From Peteryoungia rhizophila (GTDB lineage Bacteria; Pseudomonadota; Alphaproteobacteria; Rhizobiales; Rhizobiaceae), in the NCBI RefSeq assembly GCF_004912145.1, contig NZ_STGT01000002.1, positions 1 through 64,000 of the forward strand: DNA of 64,000 bases. Reading direction: 5' to 3'. This document shows positions 27,270 through 35,768 of this stretch, piece by piece. The position numbers and the translations under genes are program-made. Within the stretch, counting starts at the first letter, position 1. Each line of letters starts with the position of its first letter. The notes beneath the pieces are model-generated. The model worked only from the letters and a program-made list of their open reading frames with translations, was not told the origin of the DNA and did not search any database.

Positions 27270-28006
27270 GGTGATGGTCCGGCATCGTCTGTGTGCAATA
27301 CATACCCCTTGCCGCGACGTGTCTGGATGTGGCGGGGCAGGTCAGGGTTGCGCTCGATCTTGCGTCTCAGCCGCAGCACCAAAACGTCGACGTTTCGATC
27401 GACGAAACGATCGGAATCGGCGCCCATCCTATCGAGAATCTGGGCGCGACTGACAGGCGTGTTCGCGGTTTCGGCGAGGATCTCCAGCAAGGCAAATTCG
27501 GCTGCCGTGAGCGTTTTCGTCGGATCGGTGAGGCAAACTGCCCGGCGCTGACCGAGATCGACGGCCCAGTCGCCGAGCTTGAGCGCTGTCGGCGTCTGTT
27601 CGCGCTCGGCCTCGCGGTCGTGGCGCAATTGCGGGTGGGTGCGACGGAGAACCGCCTTGATCCGTGCGGTCAGTTCGATCGGTTCGAACGGCTTTACCAC
27701 ATAGTCGTCAGCCGCTGTTTCTAATCCAAGAACCCGATCGGTCGCGCTGCCGGCTGCCGTCACCATGACGATACCGACATCGGTCTGCGCCCTCAAGCGC
27801 TGGGCGAAAGCCCGACCGGACAGGCCCGGCAGATTGTGATCGACCAGAACCAACTGAACCGTCTCATGCTGCAACAGATCTTGCGCAGCCTCAGCCGATG
27901 GTGCCGTCACCGGTATCCACCCCTCCGCCTCCACCAGGTCACAGATAAGCTCCGCCATATCCGGATCGTCCTCAACGATCAGAATTTTCACCTTTTGGTT
28001 CAACAC
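27266..28006 (-). CDS. OmpR-family response regulator
   Basis: A 246-residue regulator. The receiver domain (1-125) has acidic residues Asp13/Asp14, phospho-acceptor Asp56 (LVLVDHNLP) and Lys105 (VVKPFEP). The C-terminal winged helix (about 150-240) has LTAAEFALLEILAE and the DVLVLRLRRKIERNP/RGKGYVL features of OmpR-type DNA binding. It is the first gene of the regulator-kinase operon, 213 bp from the divergent binding-protein gene. It should activate or repress the transporter genes from sites in that gap. Confidence 0.93.
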   Translation of the reverse strand: MLNQKVKILIVEDDPDMAELICDLVEAEGWIPVTAPSAEAAQDLLQHETVQLVLVDHNLPGLSGRAFAQRLRAQTDVGIVMVTAAGSATDRVLGLETAADDYVVKPFEPIELTARIKAVLRRTHPQLRHDREAEREQTPTALKLGDWAVDLGQRRAVCLTDPTKTLTAAEFALLEILAETANTPVSRAQILDRMGADSDRFVDRNVDVLVLRLRRKIERNPDLPRHIQTRRGKGYVLHTDDAGPSP

Positions 28007-28078
28007 GTTGCAGTCCTCCCATCGGCATCATAACTGCGGGGAGCGAAAACGCCAAAGACTTGGTGGTTATCGACGAAC

Positions 28079-28092
28079 GTCACAATTGTAAC
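28079..28092. promoter_or_regulatory. Imperfect palindrome in the divergent gap
   Basis: GTCACAATTGTAAC is symmetric at 12 of 14 positions. It lies 73 bases from the response-regulator start and 127 bases before the first binding-protein gene. A GAAAT-N4-GAAAT direct repeat follows within 20 bases, the tandem type often used by OmpR-family proteins. Assignment to the regulator is inferred from position. Confidence 0.35.
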
Positions 28093-28219
28093 ATTTGAAA
28101 TCTCTGAAATGGGTCGCGGTAGGGTGGTGAAAGATCGGTAACCATTCTCAGGTTGCCAGCCCGGGTCGATACGGCCATGCTTCATTCATTGGAACGGGGA
28201 GGTTCCGAGGGAGGACGAC

Positions 28220-29242
28220 GTGAAGTTACTGACCGCCATCGGCGCAGGGGTTTTCGTGACCTTGGCCACGGCCACGATTTGCCGGGCTTCCGACACACTG
28301 AACATTCTCTGCGGTGTCGATGAGGCCTGGTGTGCCGTCATGAAGAAGACGTACGAGACCAAGACTGGGCTCGCCGTCAAAATGCCGCGGATGAGCACCG
28401 GCGAAATACTCGATTATGTGCGGGCCGAGAAAGATACACAGACCGTCGATGTCTGGTGGGGAGGCACGGGGGTCACACACCTGCAGGCGGCCTACGAGGG
28501 GCTTCTTGAGCCCTATCGTCCGAAGCAGGAAGCAGACCTTCTGCCTTGGGCTCGCAATTTCTTCTCCCTGTCTGGCGGCACATCCGTTGGCCTTTATGCC
28601 GGAGCGCTCGGCTTTGCCTACAACGGCGAGCTTCTCTCGACTGCAGGACTGCCGGCGCCCAATTGCTGGAAGGATCTCGCCAAGCCGATCTATCGCGGCC
28701 ATATCCTGTCGGGAAACCCGCATTCCTCGGGCACCGCCTTCACGACGCTCGTCACGCTCGTGCAATTGCTCGGGGAGGATGAAGCCTTCGCTTACATGCG
28801 TGAACTTGGCCAGAACATTACCGAGTACACCAAGGCCGGGGCCGAGCCCGTCAAGGCTGCGGGCAGGGGAGAGATCACCATCGGCATCTCCTTCATGCAT
28901 GATGCCGTCACACAGAAGGAGGCGGGGGCTCCACTCGTCATCGTCGCCCCCTGCGAAGGGACAGGTTACGAAATCGGTGCAGTCAGCATCGTCAAGGGCA
29001 GCCGTAATCTGGAGGCGGCGCGTCGTTTCGTCGATTTCGCGCTGAGCCCCGAAGGCCAGGCAACCGGTGCTGCTGCGGGCCAGAACCAGGTGCCATCCAA
29101 TGCCAAGGCTGTGCTGCCGCCGGCCGCTCCCGATATCTCGATGATCAAGATGGTGGATTATGATTTTGCCACCTTCGGATCGCCCGAACAGCGAAGTCGG
29201 CTGCTGAGCCGCTTCGACAGCGAGATCAATCCGACGAACTGA
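28220..29242 (+). CDS. AfuA-like periplasmic binding protein, first copy (possible sensor)
   Basis: A 340-residue periplasmic protein starting at GTG with Shine-Dalgarno GAGGGAGGA. The signal peptide ends around CRA (21-23). It aligns with the next protein without visible gaps over residues 40-260, sharing VDVWWGGTG/TDLWWAGTG, VGLYAGALG, FMHDAV (225-230) and APCEGTGYEIG (243-253). Annotation pipelines usually call this family iron(III)-binding, but the Tyr-Tyr iron motif is absent; AfuA, HptA and PgtC relatives handle phosphorylated sugars or acids. It is the gene nearest the two-component system and has no permease directly behind it. I infer a sensory partner for the kinase, as HptA and PgtC are. 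Confidence 0.8.
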   Translation: MKLLTAIGAGVFVTLATATICRASDTLNILCGVDEAWCAVMKKTYETKTGLAVKMPRMSTGEILDYVRAEKDTQTVDVWWGGTGVTHLQAAYEGLLEPYRPKQEADLLPWARNFFSLSGGTSVGLYAGALGFAYNGELLSTAGLPAPNCWKDLAKPIYRGHILSGNPHSSGTAFTTLVTLVQLLGEDEAFAYMRELGQNITEYTKAGAEPVKAAGRGEITIGISFMHDAVTQKEAGAPLVIVAPCEGTGYEIGAVSIVKGSRNLEAARRFVDFALSPEGQATGAAAGQNQVPSNAKAVLPPAAPDISMIKMVDYDFATFGSPEQRSRLLSRFDSEINPTN

Positions 29243-29350
29243 TTTTTCTACGACCGGACGATCCCAGACACGGTGCCTTCGCGACACCGACGCCGAAGGT
29301 TTGTCCGTTTTCTTCGACTTCCATTAGACGCAAGCAACAGGAGGATACCC

Positions 29351-30376
29351 ATGCGACTGACTATACTCTCCACACTTCTCTTTGCCGGCACGAGCTTGTC
29401 TGCCGGCTCGGCCCTGGCAGCCGGTGAGCTCAACCTCATCTGCGCTGCCGATGTCGTCATCTGCGAACAGATGCAGGGCGATTTCCAGAAAGCCCATGAC
29501 ATCAAGGTGAACATGGTGCGCATGTCCTCGGGCGAGGCTTATGCCAAAATCCGTGCCGAAGCCCGCAACCCGAAGACCGACCTGTGGTGGGCCGGTACCG
29601 GCGATCCCCATCTGCAGGCTGCTTCCGAGGGCCTGACGGAAGAATACAAGTCACCGATGCTCGATCAGCTGCAGGATTGGGCAAAGAGCCAGGCCGAAAG
29701 CTCTGGCTTCAAGACCGTCGGTGTCTATGCCGGTGCGCTCGGCTGGGGCTACAACACCGAGATCTTCAAGCAGAAGGGCTACAAGGAACCGGTCTGCTGG
29801 GCCGACCTCCTGGCTCCCGAACTGAAGGGTGAGATCCAGGTGGCCAATCCCAATTCGTCCGGAACAGCCTATACGGCGCTCGCATCGCTCGTGCAGATCA
29901 TGGGCGAGGAAAAGGCCTTCGAGTATCTGAAGGCGCTCAACGGCAACATCTCGCAATACACGAAGTCGGGCTCCGCACCGGTGAAGGCGGCTGCCCGTGG
30001 CGAAACCGGCCTCGGCATCGTCTTCATGCATGACGCCGTCGCGCAGACCGCCGAAGGCTTCCCGGTCAAGTCGATCGCACCTTGCGAAGGCACCGGCTAC
30101 GAGATCGGCTCCATGTCGATCGTCAAGGGTGCTCGCAACATGGAGAACGCCAAGACTTGGTACGACTGGTCGCTGAAGCCGGAGGTCCAGTCGCGCATGA
30201 AGGATGCCAAGTCCTTCCAGCTGCCGTCCAACAAGACCGCGGAGATCCCGAAGGAAGCGCCTCGCTTCGAGGATATCAAGCTCATCGACTACGACTTCAA
30301 GACCTACGGCGACCCAGAGAAGCGCAAGGCGCTGCTGGAACGCTGGGATCGTGAGATCGGCGCCGTCGCCAACTGA
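29351..30376 (+). CDS. AfuA-like periplasmic binding protein, second copy (transport)
   Basis: A 341-residue periplasmic binding protein. The signal peptide ends near ALA (21-23). It is the gapless paralogue of the preceding protein. His227-Asp228 in FMHDAV and Glu246 in APCEGTGYE are kept in both. ATG 29351 is used because the signal peptide begins there; 26 upstream codons in the open frame are Arg-rich and unlikely. It is followed by a stable hairpin and then by the permease and ATPase genes, so this copy is the likely transport subunit. The ligand is probably a sugar or polyol phosphate, not ferric iron, given no Tyr-Tyr pair and a phosphatase gene in the operon. Confidence 0.85.
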   Translation: MRLTILSTLLFAGTSLSAGSALAAGELNLICAADVVICEQMQGDFQKAHDIKVNMVRMSSGEAYAKIRAEARNPKTDLWWAGTGDPHLQAASEGLTEEYKSPMLDQLQDWAKSQAESSGFKTVGVYAGALGWGYNTEIFKQKGYKEPVCWADLLAPELKGEIQVANPNSSGTAYTALASLVQIMGEEKAFEYLKALNGNISQYTKSGSAPVKAAARGETGLGIVFMHDAVAQTAEGFPVKSIAPCEGTGYEIGSMSIVKGARNMENAKTWYDWSLKPEVQSRMKDAKSFQLPSNKTAEIPKEAPRFEDIKLIDYDFKTYGDPEKRKALLERWDREIGAVAN

Positions 30377-30391
30377 CGATTGACCCTATCC

Positions 30392-30415
30392 GCCGGCGGT
30401 TTGTGGACCGCCGGC
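30392..30415 (+). other. Intercistronic hairpin after binding-protein gene
   Basis: GCCGGCGGT (30392-30400) and ACCGCCGGC (30407-30415) form a perfect 9-bp stem around TTGTGG. A pyrimidine-rich stretch with few T-runs follows, then the permease gene. It is likely to raise binding-protein mRNA over that of the permease. Confidence 0.65.
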
Positions 30416-30456
30416 TCCTTCTGCTCTCTTCCTAATTTCTTTGAATGAGGTCGACC

Positions 30457-32688
30457 ATGAGACATGGCAACCGCAGACTGGACCTGTTGCTGGCCTTTGG
30501 AGCCGCATCCTTCATTTTGCTTCCCTGGTACAGGCTGGAAAGCGGCTTCTTCGGCCTTGCCTGGCTGCGCGCGTTCCCGTTCACCGAAGAAACCGCGCCG
30601 GGCGTTTTGCAGCTTCTGGGTTACGGCCGCCTCTGGCTTCTCGGTGTCGTCCTCTTCTTCGGTCTCGGTTTCGCAGCACGTTTCATTGCTGACCCGATGC
30701 GCCGTGGTGCGTTCTTTGCGGCAGCAGGCGCGGCAGGCCTCGTCTATCTCTGCCTCCAGGGACTTGCGGTCGGGTTTTCCGGCTGGACCTGGGGGATCAG
30801 CGAAACCCTTTTCGGACCGCTCTCCGACGGGCAGCCATCCATGGGTGCCGGTGCCGTCACCATGGCGATCGTCTTTGTCCTCATGTTCGCCTTCGGTCTC
30901 GTCGAGCGCGGCGTGATGAAGGGCGACGCCTTCGTCGTCGGTTCGATTTCACTGCTTGTGTTTCTGGTTTTCGTCTTCGTATTTTATCCGATCGGCAGCA
31001 TGCTCGTGGCTGCCGTTCAGGATTTCGATGGCTCCTTCAAGCCGGATGGCTTCATCCGCAACATGCAGGATCCGGGCATCTGGAGCCTGAGCTGCCTCAT
31101 CGGGGATGGCCGATGCGGCGTTGCCTGGCGCACCTTCACGCTCGCCATCATGACGGCATCCGCCTCCACCCTGTTGGGCCTCGCCTTCGCACTCGTGGCG
31201 ACCCGCACCCGCTTTCCTTTCAAGAAGGGCCTGCGGCTTCTCACAGTGCTGCCGATCATCACGCCGCCCTTTGTCATTGGCTTGGCGTTGGTCCTTCTCT
31301 TCGGTCGCGCCGGCGTAGTCACCGAAGCCCTGTCCAGCCTGTTTGGTATCGAGCCTGGCCGCTGGCTCTATGGCCTGACCGGCATATGGATTGCGCAAGT
31401 GCTGTCCTTCACCCCGATTTCCTTCCTGGTCCTCATCGGCGTCGTCGAGGGCGTCAGCCCATCGATGGAAGAGGCTTCGCAAACTCTGAGGGCCGACCGC
31501 TGGCGCACCTTCTGGCGGGTCTCTCTGCCTCTCATGAAGCCGGGCCTCGCCAATGCCTTCCTGATCGGCTTCATTGAAAGCATGGCCGACTTCGGCAACC
31601 CGCTGGTCCTCGGCGGCAGCAATGGCGTGCTCTCGACCGAGATCTTCTTCGCCGTGGTCGGCTCGCAGAACGATCCGTCGCGGGCCGCCGTCCTGGCGCT
31701 GGTCCTCCTCTTTTTCACGCTCTCGGCCTTCCTCGCCCAGCGCCTCTGGCTGTCGGGCAAGAACTTCGCGACCGTGACCGGCAAGGGTGACAGTGGCGCT
31801 CACATCGCCCTGCCGCGTGGCATCTCGATCGGCGTGCATGCGATCGTCATCCCCTGGATGATCTTCACCGTCGTCGTCTACGGCATGATCCTCGTCGGTG
31901 GCTTCGTTACCACCTGGGGCCTTGATAACACGCTGACCCTCGATCACTACGCTCGAGCCTTTTCCGTCAGCATCCAGAATGGTTCGATCGCCTGGACGGG
32001 TGTTGCCTGGAACTCGTTCTGGACGACCATGGAAATCTCGCTCATCTCCGCGCCTCTGACAGCCGCTGTCGGTCTGCTCACGGCCTACATTATCGTTCGG
32101 CAGAAGTTTGCCGGCCGGAACCTCTTCGAGTTCGCCCTGATGATGAGCTTTGCCATTCCGGGAACGGTCATCGGCGTCAGCTACATCATGGCCTTCAACC
32201 TGCCGCCGCTCGAAATAACAGGCTCGGCCCTCATCCTCATCGCCTGCTTCGTCTTCCGCAACATGCCGGTCGGCGTGCGCGGCGGGATCGCCGCGATGAG
32301 CCAGCTCGACAAAAGCCTGGACGAGGCTTCACTGACGCTGAGAGCAGACAGCTTCCGTACCGTGCGCAAGATCATCCTACCTCTCTTGCGGCCGGCCATT
32401 ACTGCAGCACTGGTCTACTCCTTCGTCCGCGCCATCACCTCGATCAGCGCCGTCATCTTCCTCGTCAGCGCCGAACATAACATGGCGACCTCCTACATCG
32501 TCGGCCTTGTCGAGAACGGCGAATATGGGGTGGCGATCGCCTATTCCTCGATGCTGATCGTCGTGATGATCACCGTCATCGCCGGCTTCCAGCTCCTTGT
32601 CGGCGAACGCAAGCTGCGCCGTGAAAATCGTGTTGCCGGTCTCGGCAACAACAGCCCCGTTCCTCTCGGTCAGGAGAAAACCGCATGA
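30457..32688 (+). CDS. Fused ABC permease (two FbpB-type halves)
   Basis: A 743-residue membrane protein containing two binding-protein-dependent permease domains in one chain. The first half has the coupling motif EEASQTLRADRWRTFWRVSL and the second has DEASLTLRADSFRTVRKIIL, both EAA-type loops. Four or five extra helices lie before the first domain. ATG 30457 with GAGG at 30447-30450 is preferred to ATG 30445, which has no Shine-Dalgarno. The architecture is typical of AfuB/FbpB-like importers. It overlaps the ATPase gene by 4 bp. Confidence 0.9.
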   Translation: MRHGNRRLDLLLAFGAASFILLPWYRLESGFFGLAWLRAFPFTEETAPGVLQLLGYGRLWLLGVVLFFGLGFAARFIADPMRRGAFFAAAGAAGLVYLCLQGLAVGFSGWTWGISETLFGPLSDGQPSMGAGAVTMAIVFVLMFAFGLVERGVMKGDAFVVGSISLLVFLVFVFVFYPIGSMLVAAVQDFDGSFKPDGFIRNMQDPGIWSLSCLIGDGRCGVAWRTFTLAIMTASASTLLGLAFALVATRTRFPFKKGLRLLTVLPIITPPFVIGLALVLLFGRAGVVTEALSSLFGIEPGRWLYGLTGIWIAQVLSFTPISFLVLIGVVEGVSPSMEEASQTLRADRWRTFWRVSLPLMKPGLANAFLIGFIESMADFGNPLVLGGSNGVLSTEIFFAVVGSQNDPSRAAVLALVLLFFTLSAFLAQRLWLSGKNFATVTGKGDSGAHIALPRGISIGVHAIVIPWMIFTVVVYGMILVGGFVTTWGLDNTLTLDHYARAFSVSIQNGSIAWTGVAWNSFWTTMEISLISAPLTAAVGLLTAYIIVRQKFAGRNLFEFALMMSFAIPGTVIGVSYIMAFNLPPLEITGSALILIACFVFRNMPVGVRGGIAAMSQLDKSLDEASLTLRADSFRTVRKIILPLLRPAITAALVYSFVRAITSISAVIFLVSAEHNMATSYIVGLVENGEYGVAIAYSSMLIVVMITVIAGFQLLVGERKLRRENRVAGLGNNSPVPLGQEKTA

Positions 32689-33743
32689 TCACCGTCAAAG
32701 CCGGATCCGTCACCTTTCAGAATGTTCGCAAGACCTTCGGCGCCTTCACTGCCATCCATGATCTGTCACTCACCATCGAGCCCGGCACGCTGGTGACCCT
32801 GCTCGGCCCCTCCGGTTGTGGCAAGACGACGACGCTGCGCATGCTGGCGGGCCTAGAACACCCGACCTCCGGCAAGATCCTGATCGGCGGCAAGGATGTG
32901 ACCATGTTGCCCGCCAATGAGCGCGACGTTTCCATGGTCTTCCAGTCCTACGCGCTCTTTCCGCACATGACCTCGCTGGAAAATGTCGCCTATGGCCTGG
33001 AGTCGTCTGGTTTGGGCAAGAAGGAAGCGCGCGAGAAGGCCGAAGAGGGCCTGAAGCTCGTCGGCCTCGCCGGCATGGGCCATCGCCTGCCGGCAGAACT
33101 TTCAGGCGGCCAGCAGCAGCGCGTCGCCGTCGCCCGTGCCCTGGTTCTGGAGCCGCAGGTGCTGCTGCTCGATGAGCCGCTCTCGAACCTCGATGCACGT
33201 CTGCGCCGTCGCGTCCGCACCGAAATCCGCGACCTCCAGCAGCGCCTCGGCTTCACGGCCGTCTACGTTACCCACGACCAGGACGAGGCGCTCGCCGTCT
33301 CCGATCGGATCATCGTGATGAAGGATGGCGAGATTGCCCAGTCCGGCGCCCCGCGCGAACTATATGAGGCCCCGGCCTCGCCCTTCATTGCCGACTTCAT
33401 GGGAGAGGCCAACGTGTTGCCTTGCGAGGTTGTCAATTCCGATGCCGGCGAGGTGCTGGTGCGGGTGAGCAATCTTGAGCATCGCCTCCGTTCCAGCGCG
33501 GGTCGGGGCCCGGCCAAGCTTGCAGTCCGACCCGGTGCGATCAGGATCGGTGCAGCCGGCGCGGAGGGGCTGCGGGGTCGCGTCCTTCACTCTGCCTATC
33601 TCGGCGGCCATGTCGAATATGAAGTCGAGACCGATGTCGGGACGCTTTTCGTGATTGATCATGACGTCGACCGTGCCCACGCCGCTGCAAGTGATGTCAC
33701 ACTCGCGTTCAAGAACCGTGGCATTGCCGTGATCAGCGGCTGA
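32685..33743 (+). CDS. ABC importer ATPase (AfuC/FbpC-like)
   Basis: A 352-residue ATPase. Walker A is GPSGCGKTT (41-49), the signature is LSGGQQQRVAVARAL, Walker B is LLLDEPLSNLD and the switch His sits in VYVTHDQDEA. A C-terminal TOBE-like regulatory domain covers about 240-350. It starts at the ATGA overlap with the permease gene. Homologues are named either ferric-iron or spermidine/putrescine importers, but the two binding proteins upstream argue for a phosphorylated substrate. The fused permease and a homodimer of this ATPase make the complete translocator. Confidence 0.92.
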   Translation: MITVKAGSVTFQNVRKTFGAFTAIHDLSLTIEPGTLVTLLGPSGCGKTTTLRMLAGLEHPTSGKILIGGKDVTMLPANERDVSMVFQSYALFPHMTSLENVAYGLESSGLGKKEAREKAEEGLKLVGLAGMGHRLPAELSGGQQQRVAVARALVLEPQVLLLDEPLSNLDARLRRRVRTEIRDLQQRLGFTAVYVTHDQDEALAVSDRIIVMKDGEIAQSGAPRELYEAPASPFIADFMGEANVLPCEVVNSDAGEVLVRVSNLEHRLRSSAGRGPAKLAVRPGAIRIGAAGAEGLRGRVLHSAYLGGHVEYEVETDVGTLFVIDHDVDRAHAAASDVTLAFKNRGIAVISG

Positions 33744-33774
33744 TAATTTTTCAAAAAGACCAAGGATAATGAGA

Positions 33775-34578
33775 ATGACAGTGAATGATACGGCACTCGC
33801 AGCGCGTTTTGCGCTAGCCAAGACGCTGGCGGCGGAGGCGGGCGCCATGGCGCTCGACTATTTCAACCGGCGCGACACGTTGGTGATCGAGACGAAGCGG
33901 GATTTGCAGGATGTGGTCTCTATCGCCGATCGAAATGTCGAGACCTTTCTCAAGGAGCAGGTGGCCGACATCTACGGCAATGACGGGTTTCTGGGAGAAG
34001 AATTCGGACACGATGAGGGCTCCTCCGGCTTCACCTGGGTTGTCGATCCCATCGACGGCACTGCTCCCTTCGTCAACGGCATGCCGACCTGGTGCGTGTC
34101 CGTCGCGATCGTTCGGGATGGCCAACCGGTCGTCGGTGTCATTCACGTGCCCTGCTCGGACGAACTCTTCGCGGCGGCCCATGGTTTCGGTACGACGCTC
34201 AACGGCAAGCCCCTGCGCCTCGATCCGACCCGCAACCTGCAGAACGCAATGACGGGCATCGGCTGCAACAGCTACGTCACGCCTGAACGTGTCGGCGCGA
34301 TCATCGCAGGTCTGATGCAGCGCGGCGGCAATTTCATTCGCAACGGGTCGGGCGCGCTGATGCTCGCCTATGTCGCAGCCGGGCGTCTGGTCGGATACTA
34401 CGAGCCCCATATGCGGGCGTGGGACTGCATGGCGGGGTTCTGCCTCGTGCGTGAAGCCGGGGGCAAGAGCCTTGCCTTCCCGGGAAGCGGCGCCGAGTTC
34501 CTCGATGGGCATCCCGTGCTTGCCGCGAACACGTCCTGCTATGATGAGTTGCTCGATCTTCACATGAGCAATCTTTGA
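33775..34578 (+). CDS. Inositol-monophosphatase-family phosphatase
   Basis: A 267-residue Mg-dependent phosphatase. The metal motifs are GEE (74-76), DPIDGT (91-96) and Asp217 in AWDCMAG. Family members hydrolyse inositol, histidinol, fructose-bisphosphate or 3'-phosphoadenosine phosphates, and this sequence alone does not say which. ATG 33775 is spaced 8 bases from AAGGA; the ATG six bases earlier is too close. It lies 31 bp after the ATPase gene in the same operon. That suggests it removes the phosphate from the imported compound in the cytoplasm, which is inference. A terminator-like hairpin follows at 34649. Confidence 0.87.
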   Translation: MTVNDTALAARFALAKTLAAEAGAMALDYFNRRDTLVIETKRDLQDVVSIADRNVETFLKEQVADIYGNDGFLGEEFGHDEGSSGFTWVVDPIDGTAPFVNGMPTWCVSVAIVRDGQPVVGVIHVPCSDELFAAAHGFGTTLNGKPLRLDPTRNLQNAMTGIGCNSYVTPERVGAIIAGLMQRGGNFIRNGSGALMLAYVAAGRLVGYYEPHMRAWDCMAGFCLVREAGGKSLAFPGSGAEFLDGHPVLAANTSCYDELLDLHMSNL

Positions 34579-34648
34579 CCGATTGCCGATAAGGGACGCC
34601 GACCTGGCGATCCCTCAATTCAGATTTCCGCTACTGGATTGCCGCACC

Positions 34649-34678
34649 AAGCTCCTCGGCTCGAACGCCGGGGAGCTT
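34649..34678. terminator. 12-bp stem-loop between convergent operons
   Basis: AAGCTCCTCGGC (34649-34660) and GCCGGGGAGCTT (34667-34678) pair over 12 bp with one G-T pair, loop TCGAAC. A T-rich tail (TTTCCTGTTTC) follows on the plus strand. It probably ends the phosphatase operon, and may also serve the siderophore operon coming the other way. Confidence 0.7.
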
Positions 34679-34706
34679 TCCTGTTTCTGCCGTGCGCTTG
34701 GTTGCG

Positions 34707-35768
34707 TTACGCGTCCTTCTCCCAGTACCAGGCAACATACTGCCGCTTTCTATCGCGCTTTCGCTCAGCCAGATAACGCTTGATCGTGCGGACGTCTGCC
34801 TTCTCGGCTGCGAACCAGACGAAGGTGCTTTCGTCCACCGTATCGAGCGCCGCCTTCACACGTTCTACTAGAGTGCCGGCTGCATACGGCGCGTAGGACG
34901 CACGATGAAGCCACTCGACGTGTACTTGCCCCTTACTTCGGAGAGGCTGCTCCTCGCCGGCGTCTTCGATTTCTATGATCGCCTTCATCGTCACGCCCGG
35001 CGGTGCCTCCTCGACCATGCGCAGGATGGCGGGAAGCGCGCTTTCATCTCCCGCGAATAATATATCCTGCGCGTCAGGCAGGCCACCTCCGCCGGGTCCC
35101 ATGAGTGCAACGCGCTCGCCGGGCACCGTATCGCGCGCGAAGTCCGCGCCGGGCGTGGCAATGCCTTCGGCCGGATGCTGCAGGATGTCGATGCAAACAT
35201 GGTTGGCTTCCGGATCGACGGAGCGGATCGTGTAGACCCTGACGACCAATTCGTCGTCGCCTTCGGGCCAGCCGATCCGGCCATTCTCCTGGAGGTTCGG
35301 CCAGACCGGCGGCCGGCCCTTCGGCGGCGCGAGTAATCGAACATGCATGTTGCCGCCGATGAAGGGCGACACATCCGCGAGAGACAGGGTGACGCGGCGC
35401 ATGCGTGGGGTCACGTCATGCGCCGATACGACCTTCGCCTCGACAAAGCCGGGTGGTCTCACCTTCGGCGCGGGCTTCGACCATTCGAGCGAGAAAGGTT
35501 CGTCGCCCGCGAAATAAAAGAGGTGCTCGGCGAACATGGTGCGCGTCGCCGCCAGCGCTTCGTCGCTGTCCGTACTGATCTCGATTGCCAGATGGTCGTT
35601 CATGGTTGCGATGTCGATCGTCCAGTCCTCCGATTTGAGGGTGGCGATGCCGCCCTTGTGGACGACGTCGGAATGCTCGACGAAATGTTCGCAGATCTCG
35701 TCGAGCATGGCGCTGACATCGGCGGGGTGTGCGACCCCTGAGAGACGGGCGGGCTGAAAATCGGTCAT
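34707..35768 (-). CDS. DUF2218-SIP fusion: siderophore-interacting ferric reductase
   Basis: A 353-residue cytoplasmic protein in two parts. Residues 1-95 look like DUF2218 (EICEHFVEHSDVVHKGGIATL, LFYFAGDE). Residues 105-353 are a siderophore-interacting protein: an FAD-binding barrel with RVYTIRSVD, which fits the flavin motif, then the NAD(P)H-binding part (ILFAGDESALPAILRM) and the C-terminal AEKADVRTIKRYL...VAWYW stretch. It would reduce the imported ferric siderophore and release iron. It is the last gene of an operon in which every neighbour overlaps by 4 bp, so it is tightly coupled to uptake. Confidence 0.9.
   Translation of the reverse strand: MTDFQPARLSGVAHPADVSAMLDEICEHFVEHSDVVHKGGIATLKSEDWTIDIATMNDHLAIEISTDSDEALAATRTMFAEHLFYFAGDEPFSLEWSKPAPKVRPPGFVEAKVVSAHDVTPRMRRVTLSLADVSPFIGGNMHVRLLAPPKGRPPVWPNLQENGRIGWPEGDDELVVRVYTIRSVDPEANHVCIDILQHPAEGIATPGADFARDTVPGERVALMGPGGGGLPDAQDILFAGDESALPAILRMVEEAPPGVTMKAIIEIEDAGEEQPLRSKGQVHVEWLHRASYAPYAAGTLVERVKAALDTVDESTFVWFAAEKADVRTIKRYLAERKRDRKRQYVAWYWEKDA

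Noticed and set aside
28220..33743. Calling this locus a ferric-iron ABC importer
   Set aside because: The binding proteins lack the Tyr-Tyr iron motif, a phosphatase is in the operon and a two-component system rather than an iron box governs the gap; a real siderophore system is adjacent and unrelated.
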